Translations under genes and position numbers: made by a program
Shown here: positions 26,420 to 34,419 of the stretch, in pieces
Layout of the letters: each line of letters begins with the position of its first letter
Position numbering within the stretch: position 1 is the first letter of the stretch
The notes under the pieces: generated by a model
The model's input: the letters and a program-made list of their open reading frames with translations, nothing else
Databases searched by the model: none
Told to the model about the DNA's origin: nothing
Assembly (NCBI GenBank): GCA_024628785.1
Contig: CP102404.1
Span: forward strand, 434,001-498,000
DNA: 64,000 nucleotides
Direction of reading: 5' to 3'
DNA from: Fusobacteria bacterium ZRK30
Lineage (GTDB): Bacteria; Fusobacteriota; Fusobacteriia; Fusobacteriales; Fusobacteriaceae

Positions 26420-27226
26420 ATGATTGAAAATTGGTTATTAAAAAGCGAAGAATATGAACCTAACGATACCAAAGAAAGATTTATAGACAAAAGTATTTTT
26501 TCGTTTTTAAAAATAATTAATAATATAAAAAAAGAGGAGCAAGGAAATACTTATATTTATAAAATAAATGTTACAGTTAAAATGTTTTCCATAGTATTAA
26601 ATATTTTATTGATTACTCTATCAAGAAATTTTTTATTTCTTGGGGTCTTAAATATTTTACTTTTGTCTTTACTGCTCAGTATAGACAAAAGTAAGCGACT
26701 TAGGATAATGCTAGTAAGTTTAATTTTTCCTTTTTTTACATCGATAATACTTATTCCGGCTATAATAAAAGGAAATATATTTCATAGTGGCTTGTTAATA
26801 TATAAAGTTTTTATAAATATTTTGTTAATAAATATTATTTCTACCACTGCAACTAGACAAGCTTTTATAAAATCTTTAAAGTTTTTATTAGTTCCGGATA
26901 TGTTTATATGGATAATGGAACTGACGTTGAAATATATTTTATTGTTAGGTGAATACTCTCTTGAAGTTTTACAAGCTTTGAAAATAAAATCTATTGGAAA
27001 AAGCAGGGGAACTAAAAAAAGTCTTTTCCCGATAATGGGGAATATGTTTTTAAATTCAGTTAAACTAAGCGAAGAAATGATCGGTGCCATGGAATGTCGA
27101 GGATTTACAGGTGAATATCATTATAAACAAAAGGTTGAACTAAAGTCACTAGACTATATATATATATTGGTAAATATGCTTATCGTATCACTTTTTATAA
27201 TTATCAAAGTATATAAATTAAAATAA
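26420..27226 (+). CDS. cbiQ: energy-coupling transmembrane component (CbiQ/NikQ)
   Basis: The 268-residue protein has about five membrane helices and, near the C-terminus, the coupling-helix motif EEMIGAMECRGFTGEY, a form of the A-R-G sequence that contacts the ATPase. It links the CbiM substrate subunit to CbiO. ATG at 26420 follows GATGGAGAGATATAAATT. It lies 71 bases after cbiM with a weak hairpin between, and 70 bases before cbiO. Nickel specificity is inferred from the lar genes downstream. Confidence 0.88.
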   Translation: MIENWLLKSEEYEPNDTKERFIDKSIFSFLKIINNIKKEEQGNTYIYKINVTVKMFSIVLNILLITLSRNFLFLGVLNILLLSLLLSIDKSKRLRIMLVSLIFPFFTSIILIPAIIKGNIFHSGLLIYKVFINILLINIISTTATRQAFIKSLKFLLVPDMFIWIMELTLKYILLLGEYSLEVLQALKIKSIGKSRGTKKSLFPIMGNMFLNSVKLSEEMIGAMECRGFTGEYHYKQKVELKSLDYIYILVNMLIVSLFIIIKVYKLK

Positions 27227-27296
27227 TAGAGTATTTGGTTTAAATTTATATTACCTCTTTATAAGAACTATTAAAAAAAATCACTTAGGAGAATTT

Positions 27297-28025
27297 ATGG
27301 ATATAAAATTAAAAAATATAAACTTTAAATATAGAAACAGAAAAGTCCTACAGGATATCAATCTTGATATAAAAAAAGGAGAATCAGTCGCTTTAATCGG
27401 TCCAAACGGGAGCGGAAAATCTACTTTTTTAAAATTATTAAATGGACTGGTAATCCCAAACTCCGGAGAATATCTATTTGATAATGAAATAATAGACGAA
27501 ACAAATCTAAAAAATAATAAATTTTCAAAAAAATTTCATAAAAAAATAGGATTTGTATTTCAAAATTCAGAAACACAACTGTTTTGTTCCAGTGTATACG
27601 AGGAAGTAGCCTTTGGTCCAGAGCAGATGGGGTTTAAAGAAAGTGAAATAAAAGAAAGAGTAGAAGATTGTTTAAACCTTATGGGGGTATATAAATTAAA
27701 AGATGAAGTCCCATATAATATTAGCGGGGGAGAAAAAAAGAGGGTTGCAATAGCCAGTATGTTAGCAATGAATCCTGATGTCATCACTCTCGACGAACCT
27801 TTGAATGCTATCGATCCAAAATGTAAAAAATTTTTAAAGAAAACTTTGATTGAACTTAATCAATCAGGGAAAACTATTATCTGTGCAACTCATGATTTTG
27901 AATATACAGAAGGATTATTTGATAGAGTCATTGTTTTTTCAGAAGATCATAAAATAATACGAGATGAAAAATACGATGATTTAATAATGGACAGAGACTT
28001 TTTAAGACTACATAATATTATTTAG
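27297..28025 (+). CDS. cbiO: nickel/cobalt ECF transporter ATP-binding protein (CbiO/NikO)
   Basis: A 242-residue ABC ATPase with Walker A GPNGSGKST (residues 36-44), Q-loop FVFQNSETQLF, signature NISGGEKKRVAIA, Walker B VITLDEPLNAIDP and switch His in CATHDFEYT. It is the motor of the CbiMQO complex and runs as a homodimer, since only one ATPase gene is present. ATG at 27297 follows TTAGGAGAATTT. The larC gene begins 12 bases after the stop, which ties nickel import to LarA cofactor synthesis in one transcript. Confidence 0.93.
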   Translation: MDIKLKNINFKYRNRKVLQDINLDIKKGESVALIGPNGSGKSTFLKLLNGLVIPNSGEYLFDNEIIDETNLKNNKFSKKFHKKIGFVFQNSETQLFCSSVYEEVAFGPEQMGFKESEIKERVEDCLNLMGVYKLKDEVPYNISGGEKKRVAIASMLAMNPDVITLDEPLNAIDPKCKKFLKKTLIELNQSGKTIICATHDFEYTEGLFDRVIVFSEDHKIIRDEKYDDLIMDRDFLRLHNII

Positions 28026-28037
28026 GAGGAAAACAAA

Positions 28038-29354
28038 ATGAAAATACTATATTATGACTGCTTTTCAGGAATAAGCGGTGATATGAATCTGGGAGCAATG
28101 GTAGATATAGGAGTCGATTTTGAATATCTAACAAAAATGTTAGATAAATTATCAGTTAAAAATGAATTTCATTTACATAGATCAAGAAAACAAAAAATGG
28201 GAATAGAGGGAACAAAGATTGATGTAATTTTAAAGGTTGAACATCATGAACATACTCACGATAATAATAGTCATGATAATCATGATCATTTACATAAAGC
28301 TGAGCATACTCATGAGAATAATCTTGCCGATAGTCATCATCACGATTATTCACATCATCATGAACATAGGAATTTAAAAAGTATAAAAAAGATCATAAAT
28401 GATGCTCCATATAATGAAAATATAAAAAAATTAAGTATAAATATGTTTATGGAGGTAGCTATAGCAGAAGCAAAAGTTCACGGTAAAACAATTGAGGAGG
28501 TTCATTTTCATGAAGTTGGTGCCGTTGATTCAATAATTGATATTATAGGTGCAGCAATATGTCTTGATTATTTGAATGTTGATAAGATTATTGCATCTCC
28601 TGTTGAATTAGGTGGAGGGTTTGTAAAGTGTGCTCATGGAACTATACCTGTACCTGCACCTGCAACTGTAGAAATATTAAAAAATACACCTGTAATTATT
28701 GGAAAAGTTAATTTTGAGACAACTACTCCTACAGGAGCAGCAATATTAAAAGCAAATGTAAATGAATTTACAAGTAAATTAAATTTTAATATTCTAAAAA
28801 CAGGGTATGGGTTAGGTACAAAAGATTTTGATATCCCGAATATCCTTAGAGTGTATATTGCAGAGCAAGTTGAGGGGGAAATCGTTAAATCAAATACTGT
28901 GAATAAAGAAAATAATGATTTTGATATAGAAGAGCAAATCATTATCGAAGCAAATATAGATGATATGAACCCTGAGCTATACGAGGCTATTGAAGAAAAA
29001 TTATTTGATAACGGTGCTCTAGATGTATATAAAACGAATATATTAATGAAAAAAAATAGACCTGCTATAAAACTTACAGTATTAACTACAGGAGAACTCC
29101 TAAACAAAATAGAAAACCTTTTGTTTATGGAAACAACTACTCTCGGAATTAGAGAATACCCTGTAAGAAAGAAGATGCTTAAAAGAAGTTTTGAAAAGAT
29201 TCAAACAAAATTTGGAGAAGTTGATGTTAAAAAAGGTCTTTTAAATGGTAAAGTTATTAAAATAAAACCTGAATATGAAACTTGTAAAAAATTAGCCAAA
29301 ATTAATAATATTACTATTCTAGATATATATTCAGAGGTATCAAAGTTAATTTAA
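28038..29354 (+). CDS. larC: LarC, nickel-pincer cofactor nickel insertase, single reading frame
   Basis: LarC inserts nickel into the dithiodinicotinic mononucleotide precursor with CTP hydrolysis, the last step of pincer cofactor synthesis. The 438-residue protein starts with MKILYYDCFSGISGDM and contains FHEVGAVDSIIDIIG and EANIDDMNPE, all family blocks. In Lactiplantibacillus the gene is split as larC1/larC2 and joined by frameshifting; here it is one uninterrupted frame. Residues 69-110 hold 17 histidines with many Asp and Asn, a probable nickel store. ATG at 28038 follows AGGAGGAAAACAAA. Confidence 0.94.
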   Translation: MKILYYDCFSGISGDMNLGAMVDIGVDFEYLTKMLDKLSVKNEFHLHRSRKQKMGIEGTKIDVILKVEHHEHTHDNNSHDNHDHLHKAEHTHENNLADSHHHDYSHHHEHRNLKSIKKIINDAPYNENIKKLSINMFMEVAIAEAKVHGKTIEEVHFHEVGAVDSIIDIIGAAICLDYLNVDKIIASPVELGGGFVKCAHGTIPVPAPATVEILKNTPVIIGKVNFETTTPTGAAILKANVNEFTSKLNFNILKTGYGLGTKDFDIPNILRVYIAEQVEGEIVKSNTVNKENNDFDIEEQIIIEANIDDMNPELYEAIEEKLFDNGALDVYKTNILMKKNRPAIKLTVLTTGELLNKIENLLFMETTTLGIREYPVRKKMLKRSFEKIQTKFGEVDVKKGLLNGKVIKIKPEYETCKKLAKINNITILDIYSEVSKLI

Positions 29355-29366
29355 AAGGAGAGAACA

Positions 29367-30152
29367 ATGAGTGAGAAATATATAAAATTAGTTGATTATT
29401 TAAAGGGATTAAAAAAAGTATTAATAGCGTTTTCAGGTGGTGTAGATAGTACTTTTTTGTTAAAAGCAGCTAAAGATGCTTTAGGAGATGACGCAGTGGC
29501 TGTCACGATAAATTCACCATATATCCTAAACTGGGAAATAGAAGAAGCGAAAGAATATACAGAAAAAATGGGAATCCAACATGAGTTTATTAATGTTGGA
29601 ATTATAGATGAAATAAAAAATAATCCCAGTGATAGGTGTTATCTATGTAAAAAAGCTATATTTTCTAAGATCAGAGAAAAAGCTATAAATGAAGGTTTCG
29701 ATTATGTAATAGATGGTACTAATCTTGATGATACAAAAGATTACAGGCCTGGAATTAAAGCTTTGAAGGAACTAAAAATTGTAAGTCCTCTACTGGAATG
29801 TAAAATCACAAAAGCTGAGATTAGAGAGATGTCAAAAGACCTCAATCTTCCAACTTGGAACAAGCCAGCATACGCATGCTTACTGACAAGAATTCCTTTT
29901 GACAGAAAACTAAAAATCGATGAGCTTAATAGGATTGAAAAAGCTGAAAAATATCTAATCTATAAAGGTATTGCAGCTGTAAGAGTCCGTTCTCACGGAG
30001 ATCTGGCAAGAATAGAAGTAGACCCAACTATAAGAGAACGATTATTTAATATGGATTTTCTAGATGAGATATCAAGTGAGTTAAAAAAATATGGATTTAA
30101 GTATGTGACTATAGATGCAGCAGGTTATCGAATGGGAAGTTTAAATAGTTAG
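29367..30152 (+). CDS. larE: LarE, ATP-dependent sulfur insertase for the nickel-pincer cofactor
   Basis: LarE adenylates and sulfurises pyridinium dicarboxylate mononucleotide. The 261-residue protein has the PP-loop AFSGGVDSTFLLKA (residues 21-34). C171 in KPAYACLLTRIPF lies where the sacrificial cysteine C176 of the Lactiplantibacillus enzyme sits. Extra cysteines occur at C91, C94 (DRCYLCKK) and C145. Some LarE proteins carry a [4Fe-4S] cluster and recycle sulfur instead of losing their own; a multi-cysteine set here would allow that, but the ligands are not proven. It lies 12 bases after larC; start ATG follows AAAAGGAGAGAACA. Confidence 0.93.
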   Translation: MSEKYIKLVDYLKGLKKVLIAFSGGVDSTFLLKAAKDALGDDAVAVTINSPYILNWEIEEAKEYTEKMGIQHEFINVGIIDEIKNNPSDRCYLCKKAIFSKIREKAINEGFDYVIDGTNLDDTKDYRPGIKALKELKIVSPLLECKITKAEIREMSKDLNLPTWNKPAYACLLTRIPFDRKLKIDELNRIEKAEKYLIYKGIAAVRVRSHGDLARIEVDPTIRERLFNMDFLDEISSELKKYGFKYVTIDAAGYRMGSLNS

Positions 30153-30165
30153 GGAGTGAGTTAAA

Positions 30166-30912
30166 ATGACTGAAATGGAAATAAAAAATATATTAAGTGC
30201 AATAAGAGATAATGAATTGAGCGTTGATGATGCTTTTGATAATCTAAAAGAACTTCCATTCAAAGATCTAGGGTTTGCTATGATTGATAATCATAGAGAG
30301 ATCAGAGTAGGTTATCCCGAGGTAATCTATGGTGGTGGTAAGACTACTGAACAGATAAGGGAGATCATTAAATTTATGCTCATTAAGAAAAATAATATCT
30401 TAGCAACAAGGGTAGGAGATGAAGTATATGAGGCTGTAAAGGATCTTCATCTTGGATTAAAGTATAATAAATTAGGAAGAACTATTACTCTTGAACTAAA
30501 TTCTATGAAAAAAACAGAAAGTTATATTGCTATTATATCAGCAGGAACATCTGATATTCCTGTAGTTGAGGAAGCAAAAGAAACGGCTCTTATCCTCGGA
30601 AATAGAGTAAAAGTAATAAATGATGTAGGTGTAGCAGGAATACATAGACTTTTTTCAAAATTAGATGAAATTAAAAAAGCAAAAGTTATTATAGTCGCTG
30701 CAGGTATGGAAGGAGCTCTTGCCAGTGTTATAGGCGGACTTGTAGATAAACCTATCATTGCTGTTCCAACAAGTGTGGGATATGGAGCTTCACTAAATGG
30801 AATAGCGGCACTGCTATCAATGCTTAACAGCTGTGCCAGTGGAGTAAGTGTTGTAAATATAGATAACGGATTTGGTGCTGCCTATAATGCAAGTATCATC
30901 AATAAATTGTAG
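30166..30912 (+). CDS. larB: LarB, nicotinate dinucleotide carboxylase/hydrolase
   Basis: LarB carboxylates the pyridine ring of NaAD and cleaves the phosphoanhydride, giving P2CMN, the first step of LarA cofactor synthesis. The 248-residue protein has an N-terminal helical part and a C-terminal PurE-like domain from about residue 115, with ISAGTSDIPVVEEAKETA and AAGMEGALASVIGGLVDKPIIAVPTSVGYG. Length fits the family. It starts at ATG 30166 after GGGAGTGAGTTAAA, 13 bases after larE, and is the last gene before a 108-base gap preceding larA. Confidence 0.94.
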   Translation: MTEMEIKNILSAIRDNELSVDDAFDNLKELPFKDLGFAMIDNHREIRVGYPEVIYGGGKTTEQIREIIKFMLIKKNNILATRVGDEVYEAVKDLHLGLKYNKLGRTITLELNSMKKTESYIAIISAGTSDIPVVEEAKETALILGNRVKVINDVGVAGIHRLFSKLDEIKKAKVIIVAAGMEGALASVIGGLVDKPIIAVPTSVGYGASLNGIAALLSMLNSCASGVSVVNIDNGFGAAYNASIINKL

Positions 30913-30928
30913 TGTTATATCAAAACAT

Positions 30929-30958
30929 GTGGTGGTGTGCTTAATAATATTCACCGCC
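30929..30958 (+). other. hairpin in the gap between larB and larA
   Basis: GGTGGTG and CACCGCC form a seven-pair stem (one G:T) with a loop of about 14 bases. No T-run follows, so it is not a standard terminator; it could stabilise or mark a processing point in the transcript. A half-site AATTGGTC, like half of the FCD operator, lies at about 30967. Confidence 0.4.
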
Positions 30959-31020
30959 ATAGTTTAGAATTGGTCAATAGAAAAATATTATTTTATTTAA
31001 ATCATTAGGAGGATTTAATT

Positions 31021-32298
31021 ATGTTTCAGAAAATAGAAATGCCTTATGCTAAGAAAACTGTCGATATTTCAATAGAAAAAAAATATCTTCAAGGAATATT
31101 AAGGCCACGGACAGATGAATTCGATCCAAAAATGAGTCAAGAAGAAATTGTTATAAAATCTTTAGAAAATCCTATTGGAACAAAAAAATTATCAGAATTG
31201 GCAATTGGAAAAAAAAAGGTTGTATTTATTACCAGTGATCACACAAGACCACTCCCTAGTAGAGTTACTGTCCCATTGATATTAAAAGAAATAAGAAAAG
31301 GTAATCCAGATGCAGAAATAACTATTCTTATTGCTACAGGATTTCACAGACCTACAACTAGAGAAGAATTGATTTATAAAATGGGAGGAGAAGTAGTTGA
31401 TAATGAAAAAATTTGTAATCATATATCAACTAATGATAAAGATCAAATGTTTATGGGAATTCTTCCTTCTGGAGGAGATCTTTATTTGAATAAATTAGCT
31501 ATGGAAGCTGATCTATTAATAGCTGAAGGATTTATCGAAGCTCACTTCTTTGCTGGATTCTCAGGAGGAAGAAAAAGTATATTGCCAGGGGTAGCTTCAG
31601 CTAAAACAATAATGTATAACCACTGTTCTGAATTTATAAGCAGTCCTAAATCTAGAACTGGAAATCTCAAAGATAACCCTATCCATAAAGACATGGTATT
31701 TGCTGCTAAACAATCTAGATGTGCGTTTATCTTAAATACTGTAATCAATAGTGAAAAAGATATAATTGGATGTTTTACAGGAGATATAAGTGAAGCACAC
31801 CTTGTAGGGTGTAAGTTTGTAGAAGAATTAGCTGCTGTAAAGAAAAAGGTTGCAGACATTGGAATAACAACAAATGGAGGTTATCCTCTAGATCAAAATA
31901 TATATCAAACTGTTAAAGGTTTAACTGCTGCAGAAGCAACTACTAGAGAAGGTGGAGTATTAATAACGCTTTCTTCTTGTGTGGATGGACATGGAGGAGA
32001 AGGATTTTATAATAGTGTAGCATCAGCAAAAAATCCTAATGAAATTTTGGGAAAAGTAGCTAACATAAAAAAAGAAGACACTCTTCCTGATCAATGGGAA
32101 TTTCAAATTTTAGCAAGGTTGTTATCTAAGTATACGGTTATAATTGTAACAGATGAATGTGAACCTAAATTAATAAAAAATATGCATATGGAACATGCCT
32201 TTACTTTTGAAGAAGCTTTAGAAAAAGCTAAATTAATCGTTGGTAAAGAAGCAACAATTACGGTGGTTCCAGATGGAGTGTCAACAATTGTAAAATAA
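31021..32298 (+). CDS. larA: LarA, nickel-pincer lactate racemase
   Basis: LarA interconverts L- and D-lactate by hydride transfer to its tethered nickel-pincer nucleotide. The 425-residue protein keeps the key residues of the Lactiplantibacillus enzyme, offset by one: H109 (GFHRPT), H175 (EAHFFAGFSGGRKS), the cofactor-tethering lysine K185 and the nickel ligand H201 (IMYNH). D73-H74 with TRPLPS is also typical. It lets the cell feed both lactate isomers to the dehydrogenase complex encoded upstream. ATG at 31021 follows TTAGGAGGATTTAATT. Confidence 0.95.
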   Translation: MFQKIEMPYAKKTVDISIEKKYLQGILRPRTDEFDPKMSQEEIVIKSLENPIGTKKLSELAIGKKKVVFITSDHTRPLPSRVTVPLILKEIRKGNPDAEITILIATGFHRPTTREELIYKMGGEVVDNEKICNHISTNDKDQMFMGILPSGGDLYLNKLAMEADLLIAEGFIEAHFFAGFSGGRKSILPGVASAKTIMYNHCSEFISSPKSRTGNLKDNPIHKDMVFAAKQSRCAFILNTVINSEKDIIGCFTGDISEAHLVGCKFVEELAAVKKKVADIGITTNGGYPLDQNIYQTVKGLTAAEATTREGGVLITLSSCVDGHGGEGFYNSVASAKNPNEILGKVANIKKEDTLPDQWEFQILARLLSKYTVIIVTDECEPKLIKNMHMEHAFTFEEALEKAKLIVGKEATITVVPDGVSTIVK

Positions 32299-32363
32299 AT
32301 TGTTCTCCGACCTAAGTTTAATCTGATTAATAATCAAAGAAAGGTCATTTAGGAGGTTGTTTC

Positions 32364-32579
32364 ATGTTTAATAGGTTAGAAGAAATTAAAGAATTGAGGA
32401 AAACAAGGAAATTAGTTGCTGAAAAAAAATTAAATAGATTAGAAAACGATTATCAATTAGAAAATAAAAATAAAAAAATAGCCCAAAGAATAGAAAATAC
32501 TAAAAGTAAAATAAATCAGTTGGAAAAAGATTTAGAAAATTTGACTAATCTTAAAAAAAAATTCGAATACAAATTATAA
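32364..32579 (+). CDS. small coiled-coil protein, 71 aa
   Basis: ATG at 32364 follows AGGAGGTTGTTTC, a strong ribosome site. The product is almost entirely charged alpha helix with heptads of Leu and Ile, rich in Lys, Glu and Asn, and has no cysteine or membrane segment. It starts 65 bases after larA on the same strand and may be cotranscribed. A second small helical protein lies at 32847-33032, beyond a permease gene remnant. No family is recognised and no role in lactate metabolism can be claimed from sequence. Confidence 0.6.
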   Translation: MFNRLEEIKELRKTRKLVAEKKLNRLENDYQLENKNKKIAQRIENTKSKINQLEKDLENLTNLKKKFEYKL

Positions 32580-32595
32580 TCAACTTTTAAGTTCA

Positions 32596-32740
32596 TCTTA
32601 TAATTTGTGTTAATGTAGTTGTAGGAGCTTGCACTGTTGTTGGACTTTTTGGTAAGGAAGGTATAGTAATCAGGAAGGTATTTATACCTAGTATTTTCTA
32701 CTCATTAGGTATAGGTATTGTAGCTTTTGCTTTTAGTTAA
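32596..32740 (+). pseudogene. 3' remnant of a second lactate permease gene
   Basis: From 32600 the frame reads IICINVVVGACTVVGLFGKE, then the same last residues as LctP, ending IGIVAFAFS and a stop at 32738-32740. It matches the last 46 codons of the intact permease gene at 24983-25120 with mainly third-position changes, and the homology continues a few bases past the stop. Upstream of about 32596 the match ends abruptly. Silent changes show that a functional second copy once existed and was later removed by deletion, rather than being a recent duplicate. Confidence 0.85.
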
Positions 32741-32846
32741 ATACATAATTAATTGAGTTTCATATTTGTTTTATACTAAAAAAATATGGGGAATTAAGGA
32801 GATGGGGATTATTGAAAAAATCTACTAGTAAATGCTCTGGTGTAAT

Positions 32847-33032
32847 ATGAGAAAATGTAATGAGTTTAAAAAAAGTAAACAGGCTGATCTTAGGAAGAGA
32901 TATCTGGAGGTAAAAGAAAAAATATATCTAAGTCCTATTGCAGTTACTTTAGAAGAAATTAAACTTTACCATAAATATAAGAATGATTTCGAATTAAAAA
33001 TCAAAAAAATTGAAAAAACTAATAGAAAATAG
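32847..33032 (+). CDS. small basic helical protein, 61 aa
   Basis: The start is uncertain. ATG at 32847 (MRKCNEFKKSKQ) or 32832 could be used, but neither has a good ribosome site; AAGGAG at about 32797 is too far upstream. The product is Lys-rich, helical, with pattern EEIKLYHKYKNDFELKIKK. It resembles the 71-residue coiled-coil protein upstream in character, not clearly in sequence. It ends before a strong terminator. It may be real or a decayed frame. Confidence 0.4.
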   Translation: MRKCNEFKKSKQADLRKRYLEVKEKIYLSPIAVTLEEIKLYHKYKNDFELKIKKIEKTNRK

Positions 33033-33080
33033 ATGAGAATTTAAAAGCTCTCCTCTTTGTATAGTTTTAGGTTTAAGAAG

Positions 33081-33120
33081 GTTCATGAAAAATACTAAAA
33101 GTATTTTTCATGGATTTTTT
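33081..33120 (+). terminator. intrinsic terminator closing the lactate region
   Basis: CATGAAAAATACT and AGTATTTTTCATG form a perfect 13-bp stem with a three-base loop, followed by ATTTTTTT. Confidence 0.92.
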
Positions 33121-33212
33121 TGATATTGATCAAAAATGTTATAAGATACTTAATATAGGTCTTAGTGAGATAAATCTGTAGGTTAATTTTTAACTAATAG
33201 GAGGGGGTGTAA

Positions 33213-33749
33213 TTGAAGAAAATCATCTATATAATTATTATGATATTTATAAATCTTATTGTTTTGAGGGAAATAAAAAGTTCAGATAAAAAAATAGAAA
33301 TCCAAAAGATAGAGTGGCATCAATCAATTGAGAATATAACTTTTGTAGAGGCACAGCATTGGAGTAAGAGGATTGGCAAGGGCAGAAATACATCTCTCTG
33401 GGGATCTTTTATAGTGGAGGATAAAAACATAACTTTATTTCTAGGGGGAGATTCAGGATGGTTTGCAGGATTTAAGGAGGTAGGGAGCAATTATGATATA
33501 GACTATGCTTTGGTTTCTGTAGGAGCTTATGAACCTAGGTGGTTTATGAAGGAAAATCATCTTAATGTGCCGGAATCCATCTCTGTTATGGAGGAGCTGG
33601 AGGTAGAATTTATGATACCGGGCCATTGGGGAACCTTTAAGCTTGGTGATGAACCACCGGGACTGCCTAAATACCAATATGAAAAATTAAATAATAAAAA
33701 AGTAAAGGTTATGGATATAGGGGAGATATTTTTCTTGGAAGAAAAATAA
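33213..33749 (+). pseudogene. metallo-beta-lactamase-fold (NAPE-PLD/UlaG type) protein lacking its N-terminal half
   Basis: Intact relatives have about 350 residues and hydrolyse phosphodiesters such as N-acylphosphatidylethanolamine. Here a TTG start after AGGAGGGGGTGTAA leads into a hydrophobic N-terminal anchor (residues 3-20) and then directly into the second half of the fold: EAQHWSKR, NTSLWGSF, GGDSGWF, GAYEPRWFMKENHLNPE-like text and IPGHWGTFKLGDEPPG. The first metal motif HxHxDH and the strands before it are missing. The ribosome site and frame are clean, so the product may be made, but two-metal catalysis as in the family should be impossible. Likely an internal deletion. Confidence 0.7.
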
Positions 33750-33813
33750 GAGCGATAAAGTGGTTATTAAGAAATTTAGGTGAAAATATTTAAGATTTTT
33801 TTGATATGAAATA

Positions 33814-33822
33814 TGCTATAAT
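33814..33822 (+). promoter_or_regulatory. extended -10 promoter of the GNAT gene
   Basis: TGCTATAAT is an extended -10 hexamer about 30 bases upstream of the start codon. The same nonamer occurs before the Crp-type gene (37662) and before the membrane protein at 43907 (43866). Confidence 0.6.
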
Positions 33823-33852
33823 TTTATTAAAAAAATATAGTAGGAGGATAAG

Positions 33853-34341
33853 ATGGAATTGAAGATAAGAAATGGAAGGTTAGAAGATATTGAAGCTTGT
33901 TTTATCTTGGAAGGGAAAACATTTCCAGAGGAGGAAGCAGCCTGTAAAGAAAATATAGAAATAAGGTTAAGAAAATTTTCTGAAGGATTTATAGTGGGAG
34001 AATTAGATGGGGAGATAGTAGCTCATATAAATAGCGGCTCAACAAATCAGGAAGATATAACAGATGAAGAATTTAAGGGGCTAATCGGTCATGAACATGG
34101 TGGAAAAAATATAGTTGTTTTTTCAGTAGCTGTGGATCCTGTCCATCAAAAAAAAGGAATAGCCAAGATAATGATGAAAGAATTCGTCGAAATATCTAAG
34201 AAGATGGGAAAGGAGAAGGTTCTTCTACTCTGCAAGGAAAACCTTATGGGAATGTATGAGAGGATGGGGTATAAGAAGATAGGAATTTCAGCTTCTACTC
34301 ATGGAGGAGCAGTATGGTATGAGATGGAGCAAGCTTTATAG
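33853..34341 (+). CDS. GNAT-family N-acetyltransferase
   Basis: The 162-residue protein has the GNAT fold with the acetyl-CoA-binding motif VAVDPVHQKKGIAKIMM (pattern R/Q-x-x-G-x-G/A) and the C-terminal YERMGYKK. It is of the serotonin N-acetyltransferase-like (AANAT) type, judged from RNGRLEDIEACFILEGKTFPEEEA at the start. The substrate is unknown, probably a small amine. An extended -10, TGCTATAAT at 33814-33822, and AGGAGGATAAG before ATG 33853 show that it has its own promoter. A terminator follows. Confidence 0.9.
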   Translation: MELKIRNGRLEDIEACFILEGKTFPEEEAACKENIEIRLRKFSEGFIVGELDGEIVAHINSGSTNQEDITDEEFKGLIGHEHGGKNIVVFSVAVDPVHQKKGIAKIMMKEFVEISKKMGKEKVLLLCKENLMGMYERMGYKKIGISASTHGGAVWYEMEQAL

Positions 34342-34347
34342 AGGGTT

Positions 34348-34391
34348 AGAACAAAAAAAGAGATATCTGATTAGATGTCTCTTTTTGTTTT
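34348..34391. terminator. intrinsic terminator between convergent genes
   Basis: AAAAAGAGATATC and GATGTCTCTTTTT pair around a short loop, T-run on both strands. It can serve the GNAT gene and the convergent GGDEF gene. Confidence 0.85.
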
Positions 34392-34419
34392 ATTTAAATT
34401 ATTTTGAGATTTTTTTTAG

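Noticed and set aside
28156-28353. Minus-strand frame rich in Asp and Tyr over the larC histidine segment
   Set aside because: It only mirrors the CAT/CAC-rich stretch of larC.
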